From Clostridiales bacterium (GTDB taxonomy: Bacteria; Bacillota; Clostridia; Oscillospirales; Acutalibacteraceae), in NCBI GenBank assembly GCA_019416395.1, contig DXXH01000009.1:1-17891 (forward strand): 17,891 nt of DNA, in the 5' to 3' direction. A program made the position numbers and the translations under genes. The notes under the pieces were generated by a model that saw nothing but the letters and a program-made list of their open reading frames with translations, made no database searches and was not told the origin of the DNA. This document shows, one piece after another, positions 1 to 7,561 of this stretch (the stretch's first letter is position 1; each line of letters starts with the position of its first letter).

Positions 1-884
1 ATCACACTAGCCTCCGGACTGCCATCGAATCCGGTAACCATCACATTTTCTGGGACGGACAGCCCCTTTCTCCGCAAGGCTTGCATCACGCGGATAGCCA
101 AAAAATCATTGGCACAGAAAAAGCCGTCAGGAATATGGGGCAAAGCATTCAACTGCTTTTCCATCCAATCCACATCGCCATAGGGCTGGGAATCATCCGC
201 CAAAACACATAATTCCTTTCGGACCGGCAGGCCAGCTTCCGCCAAGGCCGCCTGAAAACCATTCCAACGTTCCCGAAAACTGCCACAGTGGGAAATATCC
301 CCCACAAAACCGATCTCCCGGGCACCCGCTTGAATCTGCCGCCGGGTCAAGGCGATCGAACTGGCGTAGTTTTCCATGTATACCAAGTCACAGCACATCA
401 GTTCTTCCAGCGCGCCGTCGTAGCTGTCAATGAAAAGTGTGGGCAGACCCAAGTCACAAACCATCTGGGTATAGTCTCGGTCAAACAATTCAATAGCCAG
501 GATTCCAGCAATTTCCTGCCGGATAAAATGGGGCGGAAACTGCTTCTTCCCATACTCTTCCCCACTGATCTCGAACATCTTTAAATTAAAGCCAGAACGG
601 CAAATCTGGTCGGTAAAATTGGTGATGAACAGAGAACCGAAGTTGTGGTTAAACGGCTTGCTGTGGGTGAGAAGAGCAATGTTCCCGCTGACAGTCTTCT
701 GAGTAAACTGTGTCTCAGAATCTCCAAACTGATGATAGCCCAATTCCATGGCCTTTGTCAGAACAAGCTCACGGGTAACTTCCGGCACAGCGCCGCGTCC
801 GTTAAAAATTTTGGATACGGTATTCCGGGAAAGGCCACAGGCATCCGCTATGTCCTGCATGGTGACCCTTTTGATTCCTGCCAT
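1..884 (-). CDS. LacI-family transcriptional regulator (3' end missing)
   Basis: This is a DNA-binding sugar-responsive repressor, read on the minus strand and running off the left edge after 294 codons. The N-terminus has the LacI helix-turn-helix (VTMQDIADACGLSRNTVSKI, about residues 7-26), followed by a periplasmic-binding-protein-like effector domain that includes FVGDIS and a terminal VTGFDG segment. The frame stays open from the start to the window edge. The ATG at 884 was chosen because AGGAGG lies 6 nt upstream; a second in-frame ATG at residue 9 has no such site. The gene is divergent from the sugar importer/GH32 operon starting at 1288 and is its obvious regulator. The ligand is inferred to be a fructoside from that neighbourhood. 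Family assignment is secure; about 40 C-terminal residues are probably missing, judged from usual LacI-family length. Confidence 0.93.
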   Translation of the reverse strand, partial: MAGIKRVTMQDIADACGLSRNTVSKIFNGRGAVPEVTRELVLTKAMELGYHQFGDSETQFTQKTVSGNIALLTHSKPFNHNFGSLFITNFTDQICRSGFNLKMFEISGEEYGKKQFPPHFIRQEIAGILAIELFDRDYTQMVCDLGLPTLFIDSYDGALEELMCCDLVYMENYASSIALTRRQIQAGAREIGFVGDISHCGSFRERWNGFQAALAEAGLPVRKELCVLADDSQPYGDVDWMEKQLNALPHIPDGFFCANDFLAIRVMQALRRKGLSVPENVMVTGFDGSPEASV

Positions 885-903
885 GGAACCCCTCCTACGA
901 TGT

Positions 904-922
904 TATAGTATTTTTTACTATA
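904..922. promoter_or_regulatory. Candidate operator over the lacI-type promoter
   Basis: TATAGTA and TACTATA form a perfect 7-bp inverted repeat separated by TTTTT. The right arm contains the -10 box of the regulator's promoter, so a protein bound here would block its transcription. Autorepression is an inference; the dyad lacks the central CG common in LacI-family operators, and it is AT-rich enough to be fortuitous. Confidence 0.35.
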
Positions 923-945
923 TCACTGTAAAACGTAAAAATCAA
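917..945 (-). promoter_or_regulatory. Sigma-A promoter of the LacI-family gene
   Basis: On the minus strand the sequence reads TTGATT (940-945), a 17-bp spacer, then TATAGT (917-922). This lies about 33 bp before the regulator's start codon. The -10 box is part of the dyad at 904-922. Confidence 0.65.
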
Positions 946-1041
946 GATGTGTCGCTGGAAAACGGTATAATAGAAATAAAAACGAAAAAACCCCTGTTTC
1001 AAATGGGAATTATGCACAGTAATCACAGTGAATCTTATTAT

Positions 1042-1060
1042 GATTTACAAAATGTAAATC
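1042..1060. promoter_or_regulatory. Perfect dyad upstream of the importer promoter (operator candidate)
   Basis: GATTTACA and TGTAAATC are perfect 8-bp inverted arms with an AAA spacer. The dyad ends 16 bp upstream of the -35 box. The half-site TGTAAATC occurs again, in the same orientation, at 1086-1093 inside the promoter spacer, 33 bp (about three helical turns) downstream. This suggests a regulatory protein site, most simply for the divergent LacI-family protein. Confidence 0.5.
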
Positions 1061-1076
1061 TATTGGAAACAGTTTA

Positions 1077-1105
1077 TTGACATATTGTAAATCCAACAAT
1101 ATAAT
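1077..1105 (+). promoter_or_regulatory. Consensus sigma-A promoter of the importer/GH32 operon
   Basis: TTGACA (1077-1082), a 17-bp spacer and TATAAT (1100-1105) match the sigma-A consensus exactly. Transcription should begin near 1112, leaving a leader of about 175 nt before the first permease. A promoter this strong beside a divergent repressor gene fits negative control. Confidence 0.85.
1082..1102. promoter_or_regulatory. Dyad embedded in the importer promoter (operator candidate)
   Basis: ATATTG (1082-1087) and CAATAT (1097-1102) are perfect inverted arms 9 bp apart. They occupy the -10/-35 spacer and touch both boxes, so occupancy would block RNA polymerase directly. Confidence 0.45.
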
Positions 1106-1111
1106 CTCTGT

Positions 1112-1287
1112 TGAGATATTTTTCAGTCTGAGGTAAATCCCTAAAAGCATCTCCACCTGTAACAGGCAATCAGAACAAAAGGAGGAAGTAGCGAGCCTTG
1201 CTGGATTTCGAAACAACCACGCTCTGTCTTCCGAGACCATTCCAGCCTGTGATGCGCCCGGAACCACTTATCAACTAAGGAGGAAAC
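1112..1287 (+). other. Untranslated leader of the importer operon
   Basis: This leader has several local structures: CCTGT-A-ACAGG at 1156-1166, GCTGGA (1200-1205) pairing with TCCAGC (1241-1246), and inside the latter GTCT-TCCG-AGAC (1226-1237) with a UNCG-type loop. An orphan AAAAGGAGG at 1177-1185 is followed 12 nt later by TTG (1198), which opens a 26-codon ORF. That ORF's TAA (1276-1278) abuts the GGAGG of the first permease. No known riboswitch class was recognised and no terminator hairpin is present, so attenuation by termination is not supported. Confidence 0.4.
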
Positions 1288-2235
1288 ATGAAAAATTTAT
1301 ATGCATCTATGGCGCCCTCTCCCATCAACCGGAAAGAGAAGCATTTGAAGCAGAACTTTCCCTATCTGCTCATGCTGGCGCCTGCCATTATTGTGGTGTT
1401 CCTTTTTAACTACCTGCCCATTTATGGCGTTCTGATCGCCTTTCAAGATTTTATGCCTGGCGATAAGATTCTCTCCGACTCCACAATTTGGGTTGGTCTC
1501 TACAACTTCAAGCGTTTCTTCAGCGATCCCCAATTCTGGCCGCTGATGAAAAACACGTTCCTGTTGTGTATCTACGGCTTTATTATCGGCTTCCCGCTTC
1601 CCATTATCGTTTCCTTGTCTATCAATGTGGTCAGAAACAAGTGGACTTCAAAGTTCTTGCAGACCACTTTCACCGCTCCCCACTTTATCTCCCTGGTGGT
1701 GCTGGTAGGTATGCTCCAGCTGTTCTTTGGACGGTACGGCCTGGTGAACAACATCGCTGCCAATCTGGGTGGCGATCGAGTCTCCTACTTCTTAGAGGGT
1801 TCGGCATTCCGGACGCTTTACATTCTGTCCAGTAACTGGCAGGACTTCGGCTGGAGCGCTATCATTTATATTGCCGCCCTGGCCAACGTGGATCCGCAGC
1901 ATCACGAAGCTGCCACCTTGGACGGGGCCAGCCGCTTCCAACGCATTCTCCATGTGGATCTTCCTGCGATCATGCCCATCATCAGCGTCATGCTCATCAT
2001 GTCCATTGGCGGCCTGATGGGAGTGGGCTATGAGAAAGCGCTGCTCATGCAAACCGACGGCAACCTGACAACTTCGGAACTGATCGCGACTTACGTATAC
2101 AAACGTGGTTTGACCGGTGTCCCGGACCAGGCGTACGCCACTGCAATTGGCTTGTTCAACTCCATCATCAATGTGGTACTGCTGGTCATCGCTAACACGG
2201 TGTCCAAGAGATTCTCTGAGAATTCGCTGTGGTAA
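1288..2235 (+). CDS. CUT1 sugar ABC transporter permease (LplB-type)
   Basis: This is the first transmembrane subunit of a carbohydrate importer; it pairs with the next permease to form the membrane channel. The 315-residue protein has a basic N-terminus, a first membrane segment around residues 26-48 ending in the FNYLPIYG stretch typical of LplB-type permeases, and about five further hydrophobic segments. The cytoplasmic coupling loop EAATLDGASRFQRI (from about residue 207) is the EAA motif that docks the ATPase. AAGGAGG lies 5 nt before the ATG. It overlaps nothing and is followed 17 nt later by the second permease. The operon encodes no ATPase, so a shared MsmX/MsmK-like protein is presumed. 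The sugar is inferred from the downstream GH32. Confidence 0.93.
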   Translation: MKNLYASMAPSPINRKEKHLKQNFPYLLMLAPAIIVVFLFNYLPIYGVLIAFQDFMPGDKILSDSTIWVGLYNFKRFFSDPQFWPLMKNTFLLCIYGFIIGFPLPIIVSLSINVVRNKWTSKFLQTTFTAPHFISLVVLVGMLQLFFGRYGLVNNIAANLGGDRVSYFLEGSAFRTLYILSSNWQDFGWSAIIYIAALANVDPQHHEAATLDGASRFQRILHVDLPAIMPIISVMLIMSIGGLMGVGYEKALLMQTDGNLTTSELIATYVYKRGLTGVPDQAYATAIGLFNSIINVVLLVIANTVSKRFSENSLW

Positions 2236-2252
2236 GCGGAGGAGGAAAATGT

Positions 2253-3143
2253 ATGAATCGTGAGTTTATCCGAAAAACCAAAGGGGACAAAATCTTTACC
2301 ATTTTGAACGGCTGTTTCCTCGGACTGCTGACTTTGCTGGTACTCTATCCCCTCTATTTTGTGGTCATCGCTTCCATCTCTGACCCGGACGCCGTTCTGG
2401 CCGGAAAAGTGGTCCTGTTTCCCGTACAGATCAACCTGGACGGCTTCCGCAAGATCATTGAGCGGCAAGACATATGGATAGGCTATCTGAACACCATCCT
2501 ATATACTGTTTTGACCGTGGTTCTGGCTCTGGTGGTCACCATTCCTGCCGGCTGGGCCTTGAGCCGGAAAACCCTGCCGTGGAAAAAAGGGTGGATGATC
2601 TATTTCATTATCCCCATGTTCTTCAGCGGCGGCTTGATCCCCCTCTACAATGTTATGAGCAACTTGAAGCTCATCAACACCGTCTGGTCCATTGTGCTCC
2701 CCTCTATTTTGTCTGTATGGAATCTGTTCATGTGCAAGACCTTCTTCCAGTCCAACATTCCGGACGGATTGATCGAAGCAGCTACCATCGACGGTGCCGA
2801 CATGTTCCGCACCTTCATTCTGGTGATTGTCCCTGTATCCAAAGCGGTTATCGCCGTCATGGCTTTGTATTACGCTGTGGGACAGTGGAACAGCTACTTT
2901 AATGCTATGATTTTCCTTCAGGACGCGGACAAGTACCCCTTGCAGCTGGTGTTGAAGGAAATTCTCATCGCCTCGGAGAGCACTGTGGGCGGCAGCGGCG
3001 AGACTATTTTGGAGCAATACCGGTTGGCCAATCAGCTGAAATACGTCTCCGTGATCGTCTCCAGCTTGCCTGTGCTGATGCTTTATCCTTTTGTTCAGAA
3101 ATACTTTGCCCAGGGAGTGATGATCGGCTCCCTGAAGGGCTGA
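2253..3143 (+). CDS. CUT1 sugar ABC transporter permease (YtcP/MalG-type)
   Basis: This is the second transmembrane subunit of the same importer, 296 residues. It has a hydrophobic first helix (about residues 20-41), the LYPLYFVVIASIS segment common in YtcP-like permeases, and the EAA coupling loop EAATIDGADMFRTF at about residue 175. It ends in GVMIGSLKG, the usual C-terminal signature. The ATG at 2253 was chosen over a GTG at 2229 because GGAGGAGG (2238-2245) lies 7 nt upstream of it; the GTG would overlap the previous gene and has no ribosome binding site. It is co-transcribed with its neighbours and followed after 26 nt by the binding protein. Confidence 0.93.
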   Translation: MNREFIRKTKGDKIFTILNGCFLGLLTLLVLYPLYFVVIASISDPDAVLAGKVVLFPVQINLDGFRKIIERQDIWIGYLNTILYTVLTVVLALVVTIPAGWALSRKTLPWKKGWMIYFIIPMFFSGGLIPLYNVMSNLKLINTVWSIVLPSILSVWNLFMCKTFFQSNIPDGLIEAATIDGADMFRTFILVIVPVSKAVIAVMALYYAVGQWNSYFNAMIFLQDADKYPLQLVLKEILIASESTVGGSGETILEQYRLANQLKYVSVIVSSLPVLMLYPFVQKYFAQGVMIGSLKG

Positions 3144-3169
3144 TTGCGGATCAGCAGAAGGAGAACCCC

Positions 3170-4861
3170 ATGAAAAAATTGATTGCTTGCGTGCTTATCT
3201 GCACTTGTCTGCTTTCGCTGGCCGCCTGCGGCGACTCCGGCAACTCCTACACTTTTGATCAGGCGGATTTGGACCATCTGGTCAATGACTATGGTTTTCA
3301 GTGGACCGATCCCGACTCCCCCATCTTAAACCAGCAGGGAGCCGAAGATCTGACATTCAACATCTATTCGTCTAAAAACGCTTCCGCCCTGGATTACAAT
3401 GACATGAAGATCATGAAGGATCTGTTTGACCAGACCCAGGTCACCGTCAACTGGGAGAACGTTTCTGAGTCTGTCTACTCCCAACAGAAAAACCTGATCT
3501 TCGGCAATGTGGACGATCGCCCCGACGCCATTTACCATGCGGGCATGAGCGCCGGTGAAATCATGAAATACGCCAAGCGGGGCGTGTTTGTACCCATCAG
3601 CGATTATCTGGAGTATATGCCCAACTTTGCTAAGATCCTGGAAGAACGTCCGGACATCAAGGCACAGCTCACCAACCCTGAGGACGGAAAAATCTACTCC
3701 CTGCCCCGGGTAGAAGAAATCGGTTTGCAGGAAAACCCCAATATCTTGTTCCTGAATAAAAACTGGGCGGCCCAGGCCATCAAAGCCGGGGCGGTATCTG
3801 ACCTGAGCGAAGAAGATCTGGTGGACGGTTTGTCCCTCACTTCCCAGCAAATGGAAGACCTGCTCCGTTACTTCAAGGAAAACGACATGAATGGCAACGG
3901 AAACACCGATGACGAACGGCCCCTGAGCTTTGTCTACAACAACTGGCAGGGCAACCAATGCGACTTGTACGGCATGTTCGGTATCAACGACAACTTGGAA
4001 CACCGAGTGGTGGTGGACGGCAAGGTCACCTATACCATTCAGGACAAACGCTTCCAGGAAGCCACCAATTTCCTGGCCGGATGGGTCAATGAGGGTTTGA
4101 TCGACAAGGTATCCTTTGAAATAACCCAAGACAACTTTCTGGCCAACGGCAAAGGCGAGGAAACCTACGGCGCCTTCTACTGGTGGGAAAGCGAGACAGT
4201 GGTCTCCCATCCGGAAAACTACATTGTATGCTCTCCCCTGATCGGGCCCAACGGCGACCAGACTGTTTGCGTTTCCAACAATCCCGAGATCACCATCGGT
4301 GAAATGGTGATCTTCTCCAAGTGTGAGAACTTCCCGGTGCTGCTGGCTTACCTGGACCGCTACTATGATCCCGTGATCTCCGCCCAGATCAACTACGGCC
4401 CCATCGGCATCGTCTACGAGGAGCAGCCTGACGCCGACGGCAAACTGGTGCAGAAGCCCATTCCCGAAGGAATGACCGCCGATGAGCTGCGGCTCCAGAA
4501 CGCCCCCATGGGCATCGTGTATTTGTCGGACTACGCATGGGAGCATGTGGTCAACCTGGAAGACAGAGCCCAGCTCCGGGTGGAGCGACTCAATCAATTT
4601 GTCAAGCCTCATGTCCCCGACAACGTGACCCCCTGTCCCAACTTGCAATTTACCCTTGACGAGTGGAACACCTTAAATGACTGTGAAACCAGCCTAAACA
4701 ACTACGTCCGCACTTCTCTGATCCAATGGCTGCTCAACGGCGGCGTCAGCGACAGCCAATGGGACACCTTTCAAAAGGATCTGAAAGACAAGGTGCAAAT
4801 TGACCGAATCCAACAAGTCTATCAGGCAGCCTACGACCGCTACAGCAGCAATAGCAACTGA
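3170..4861 (+). CDS. Lipoprotein sugar-binding protein of the importer (LplA-type)
   Basis: This is the extracellular substrate-binding protein that captures the oligosaccharide and delivers it to the two upstream permeases. It has a lipoprotein signal peptide with lipobox SLAAC (Cys20 as lipid anchor), then a two-lobed family-1 binding fold, 563 residues in all, the large size typical of LplA-like proteins. An EF-hand-like loop, DMNGNGNTDDE (residues 239-249), followed by PLSF, is characteristic of this subfamily and probably holds a calcium ion. AAGGAG lies upstream of the ATG at the usual distance. It is the third gene of the operon; the 197-nt gap to the GH32 gene carries stem-loops. The substrate is inferred as a fructo-oligosaccharide or sucrose from the neighbouring hydrolase. 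Confidence 0.92.
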   Translation: MKKLIACVLICTCLLSLAACGDSGNSYTFDQADLDHLVNDYGFQWTDPDSPILNQQGAEDLTFNIYSSKNASALDYNDMKIMKDLFDQTQVTVNWENVSESVYSQQKNLIFGNVDDRPDAIYHAGMSAGEIMKYAKRGVFVPISDYLEYMPNFAKILEERPDIKAQLTNPEDGKIYSLPRVEEIGLQENPNILFLNKNWAAQAIKAGAVSDLSEEDLVDGLSLTSQQMEDLLRYFKENDMNGNGNTDDERPLSFVYNNWQGNQCDLYGMFGINDNLEHRVVVDGKVTYTIQDKRFQEATNFLAGWVNEGLIDKVSFEITQDNFLANGKGEETYGAFYWWESETVVSHPENYIVCSPLIGPNGDQTVCVSNNPEITIGEMVIFSKCENFPVLLAYLDRYYDPVISAQINYGPIGIVYEEQPDADGKLVQKPIPEGMTADELRLQNAPMGIVYLSDYAWEHVVNLEDRAQLRVERLNQFVKPHVPDNVTPCPNLQFTLDEWNTLNDCETSLNNYVRTSLIQWLLNGGVSDSQWDTFQKDLKDKVQIDRIQQVYQAAYDRYSSNSN

Positions 4862-5058
4862 GAAGTAAGCCTCTTCCCCACTGCGATTCTCTAGCCGCTT
4901 CACGCCGTCGAAAGGGGATCCCCGGATTTTCCGGAATCCGCTGAGGCTAAAAAGGCGGACGGAACGCTGGGTCAAAAGAAACGGGCTTGCCCTTGTGCTT
5001 AACTTGACTTACAGACAGTTTTCACAGATTAGATGCCTGTGCACGAAAAGGAGAAGAC
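4862..5058 (+). other. Structured intercistronic spacer between binding protein and GH32 genes
   Basis: AGCCTC (4868-4873) can pair with GAGGCT (4943-4948), enclosing a palindromic GGGGATCCCC and the alternative stems CGGATT-TTCCGG-AATCCG (4923-4940) or CCGGA-TTT-TCCGG (4922-4934). No U-run follows, so it is not an obvious terminator. Such spacers after binding-protein genes often stabilise or process mRNA; that role is inferred here. A weak TTGACT at 5004-5009 has no good -10 partner. Confidence 0.4.
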
Positions 5059-6543
5059 ATGATGATTAGCGAAAAACTACAACGCGCACGAGACTTTGAA
5101 AAAAACAATATTCCCCTTACAGCAGAGGAGCTTCCCAAATTTCATGTGACCGGAGGGGTGGGCTGGATCAATGACCCCAATGGCTTTGCCCCCTATCAAG
5201 GGGAGTACCACCTGTTTTATCAGTACTATCCCTACGAAACCAAGTGGGGTCCTATGCATTGGGGCCATGTAAAAACCAAGGACTTTATCCACTGGGACCG
5301 CCTGCCTGCCGCCATGGCTCCGGACGAAGCGTACGACAAAGACGGCTGTTTCTCCGGCGGCGCAGTAGAGATGCCCGATGGGCGCCACCTGCTGATGTAT
5401 ACCGGCGTACGCACCATCTCCGGGGAAAACGGGGAAGAAAAAACCTTCCAAACCCAGTGCATCGCCATTGGAGACGGGGTCAATTATGAAAAGTACGCTG
5501 AAAATCCCGTAATCAACAGTGACGCCGTGCCGGAAAATGGAAGTACCACCGATTTCCGTGACCCCCATATTTGGCGGGAAAACGGCAAGTATTATGTGGT
5601 GGTGGGCAACCGCCCTGCGGACGGAAGCGGCACTATCCTGCTCTACCAGAGTGAGGACGCCATACATTGGGAGTTTGTAAACAACCTGGCTTCCTGCCAT
5701 AATCAGTACGGCAAAATGTGGGAATGCCCGGATTTCTTCCCTCTGGACGGCAAGCACATTTTGCTGGTAAGCCCTCAGGACACCACAGCCATTGGTCAAG
5801 AATTTCATGCCGGCAACTCCACCTTGTGTATTATCGGGACCTATGACCGGGAAAATCACCACCTGCTGCGGGAGCATGCACAAGCCATCGATTACGGCCT
5901 GGACTTCTACGCCCCTCAGACACTGGAAACTTTTGATGGCCGCAGGGTAATGATTGGCTGGATGCAGAACTGGGAAACCTCTGGTCACACAATTCCAGGC
6001 TGTCACTTCATGGGACAAATGACAATTCCCAGAGAGCTGACTATCCGTAACGGAAGAATGTGTCAGGTTCCGGTGCGGGAGCTGGAAAGCTGCCGTGGTG
6101 AAAAAGTGGCCTATCAGGACAAACTGGTCACCAGCGAGACTTCCTTGGAAGGAATCCAAGGCCGTTTTTTGGATCTGACAGTCACCGTACGGCCTGAAAA
6201 GGGTGCTCCCATGTACCGATGGTTCCAGATCGATGTGGCTCGGAACGAGAAATACCACACTTCCATTCGCTTTATGCCGGATGACAACCTTATGCGCGTC
6301 GACCGCACCCAATGCGGCATGCCTTGGGACATTGTGCATATCCGAGAGTTTCCGGTGCAAGCGGAAAACGGGCAGCTAAAGCTCCGAATGATTTTAGACC
6401 GGTACAGCTTGGAGATTTTTGTAAACGATGGCGAACAGGCTGCTTCCAACATCATCTATACCCCTCTGGACGCCCAGGATATCTGCTTCTCCTGTGGCGG
6501 GGAAGCCCGGATCGATGTGGAGCAATATGGTTTGGAGTTATAA
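5059..6543 (+). CDS. GH32 beta-fructofuranosidase (intracellular fructan/sucrose hydrolase)
   Basis: This enzyme hydrolyses terminal beta-fructosyl bonds in sucrose or fructo-oligosaccharides. The GH32 catalytic signatures are all present: WINDPNG (residues 36-42, nucleophile Asp39), FRDPH (transition-state stabiliser Asp168) and ECPDFF (acid/base Glu222). The N-terminal five-bladed propeller is followed by a C-terminal beta-sandwich containing LEIFVNDGE. There is no signal peptide, so it acts in the cytosol on material imported by the upstream ABC system. Its 494 residues match bacterial sucrase/sucrose-6-phosphate hydrolases. Because uptake is by an ABC importer rather than a PTS, unphosphorylated sugar is the likely substrate. 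AAAGGAG precedes the ATG at 5059 by 5 nt; ATG 5062 is an equally reasonable start. Confidence 0.96.
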   Translation: MMISEKLQRARDFEKNNIPLTAEELPKFHVTGGVGWINDPNGFAPYQGEYHLFYQYYPYETKWGPMHWGHVKTKDFIHWDRLPAAMAPDEAYDKDGCFSGGAVEMPDGRHLLMYTGVRTISGENGEEKTFQTQCIAIGDGVNYEKYAENPVINSDAVPENGSTTDFRDPHIWRENGKYYVVVGNRPADGSGTILLYQSEDAIHWEFVNNLASCHNQYGKMWECPDFFPLDGKHILLVSPQDTTAIGQEFHAGNSTLCIIGTYDRENHHLLREHAQAIDYGLDFYAPQTLETFDGRRVMIGWMQNWETSGHTIPGCHFMGQMTIPRELTIRNGRMCQVPVRELESCRGEKVAYQDKLVTSETSLEGIQGRFLDLTVTVRPEKGAPMYRWFQIDVARNEKYHTSIRFMPDDNLMRVDRTQCGMPWDIVHIREFPVQAENGQLKLRMILDRYSLEIFVNDGEQAASNIIYTPLDAQDICFSCGGEARIDVEQYGLEL

Positions 6544-6573
6544 ATTGACCTCTGATTGTCCATTTTCTCCTAA

Positions 6574-6665
6574 CAAGCCCGGATAGGCTTGCAGTTGATT
6601 CGGAAACTATAATAAAACAGCCCCTATGCCTTCTGTCCCAGGGTGCGAGACGGACATTTCGCACC
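6574..6665 (+). other. Stem-loops in the GH32 3' region
   Basis: CAAGCC-CGGATA-GGCTTG (6574-6591) and GGTGCGA-N10-TCGCACC (6642-6665) are two perfect stems without U-runs. A TATAAT at 6608-6613 lies between them but no convincing -35 was found. They may be 3' UTR structures, or part of a small RNA ending at the terminator at 6696-6731. Confidence 0.35.
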
Positions 6666-6695
6666 TGAGAATAAGCAGGAGATGTTTTCCATCGC

Positions 6696-6731
6696 GATCC
6701 CCCTGAGTTTTTATCAGGGGGATCATTTTTT
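6696..6731 (+). terminator. Rho-independent terminator of the importer/GH32 operon
   Basis: GATCCCCCTGA (6696-6706) pairs perfectly with TCAGGGGGATC (6714-6724) over a 7-nt loop and is followed by A and six T's. Confidence 0.93.
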
Positions 6732-6759
6732 ATCCACGCGATTGGAAGCTTTTTCCCGC

Positions 6760-6788
6760 TTGACAACCTTCTCAAACTTCGCTATAAA
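6760..6788 (+). promoter_or_regulatory. Sigma-A promoter of the response-regulator gene
   Basis: TTGACA (6760-6765), 17 bp, TATAAA (6783-6788). The leader contains a small CGGCT-TTGTT-AGCCG hairpin (6814-6828) ending one base before the ribosome binding site AAGGAGG (6830-6836), which might modulate translation. Confidence 0.8.
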
Positions 6789-6844
6789 AAGAATGCGCAA
6801 ACTTTTGGAAAAACGGCTTTGTTAGCCGCAAGGAGGCTTTTCCC

Positions 6845-7516
6845 ATGAAAACAATCGCCATTATTGAAGACGACCAAACCATTGGCGACCTTCTGGAGGA
6901 GGTGCTTCAAAAAGAAGGCTACCAGGTCAAGAGAGCTTACTCCGGGACCGAAGCGGTATACCTGTTGTCCCAGGAAAAACCTGACCTTGCCCTGTTGGAT
7001 CTGATGCTCCCCGGACTTTCCGGAGAAGAGGTCCTGCCCCATCTCCAAGGGATACCGGTAATCGTTGTCAGCGCCAAAGTGAATGTGGACGATAAAGTAA
7101 AGCTTTTGCTGGAAGGCGCGGCAGACTACATCACTAAACCTTTTGAAATCAAAGAACTACTGGCTCGCGTCCAAGTACAACTTCGTGGCGGCAGCACAAC
7201 AGCGGATCCTGTCCTGCGGGAAGGCCAGTTGGAAATGGTCACCACCAACCGGGAAGTCTTTGTCAGCGGCGTTCCAATCCATCTGACAAAAACGGAATAT
7301 GCCATATTGAAACTGCTGCTTCGAAATCCCAAACAAGCCGTTGCCAAAAGCGTGATCTTGGACCAAATCAGCTTGGATACTCCGGACTGCACGGAATATT
7401 CCTTAAAGCAGCACGTGAGCAATCTGCGAAAAAAATTGCGGGACGCCCACAGCGACATCACCATTCAGGCCGTGTGGGGAATTGGCTTCCGACTAACGAA
7501 AGACGGAAAATCTTGA
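6845..7516 (+). CDS. OmpR-family response regulator
   Basis: This is the DNA-binding half of a two-component system whose kinase is encoded at 9432. The receiver domain (residues 1-115) has the acidic pocket EDD (8-10), phosphorylation site Asp52 in LLDLMLPG, Ser76 at the switch position and Lys98 in TKPF. The C-terminal winged-helix domain (about 125-223) contains the LTKTEYAILKLLLRNP and HVSNLRKKL segments typical of the OmpR/PhoB class. The 223-residue length is standard. AAGGAGG sits 8 nt before the ATG. No terminator separates it from the ABC genes, so read-through is likely in addition to the separate promoter at 7548-7579. It most likely activates that downstream promoter through the direct repeats at 7511-7553. 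Confidence 0.95.
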   Translation: MKTIAIIEDDQTIGDLLEEVLQKEGYQVKRAYSGTEAVYLLSQEKPDLALLDLMLPGLSGEEVLPHLQGIPVIVVSAKVNVDDKVKLLLEGAADYITKPFEIKELLARVQVQLRGGSTTADPVLREGQLEMVTTNREVFVSGVPIHLTKTEYAILKLLLRNPKQAVAKSVILDQISLDTPDCTEYSLKQHVSNLRKKLRDAHSDITIQAVWGIGFRLTKDGKS

Positions 7517-7553
7517 CGGTTTCTTTACCCTTTTCTTTACCGCTTTCTTGACC
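7511..7553 (+). promoter_or_regulatory. Direct repeats, probable response-regulator binding site
   Basis: TCTTGACG (7511), TCTTTACC (7522), TCTTTACC (7534) and TCTTGACC (7546) repeat every 11-12 bp, once per helical turn and on one face. OmpR-type regulators bind such head-to-tail repeats. The array ends 20 bp before the -10 box of the ABC promoter, the position expected for an activator replacing a poor -35. Confidence 0.6.
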
Positions 7554-7561
7554 TTTCCCTG

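Noticed and set aside
927..945. Possible catabolite-response (cre) site around TGTAAAACG
   Set aside because: It has one base too many before CG and no matching right half.
2499..3017. 172-codon minus-strand frame
   Set aside because: It is a shadow of the second permease, rich in His and Gln as shadows here usually are.
3326..4648. 440-codon open frame on the minus strand
   Set aside because: It is antisense to the binding-protein gene, which has lipobox and family motifs; the composition (many His, Val, Gly) is typical of a shadow frame and no ribosome binding site was seen.
5004..5034. Possible internal promoter before the GH32 gene (TTGACT)
   Set aside because: The -10 candidates at suitable distance (GATTAG, TTAGAT) match only three of six positions.
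5077..6360. 427-codon open frame on the minus strand
   Set aside because: It is antisense to the GH32 gene, whose catalytic motifs are intact; no protein-like motifs are visible.
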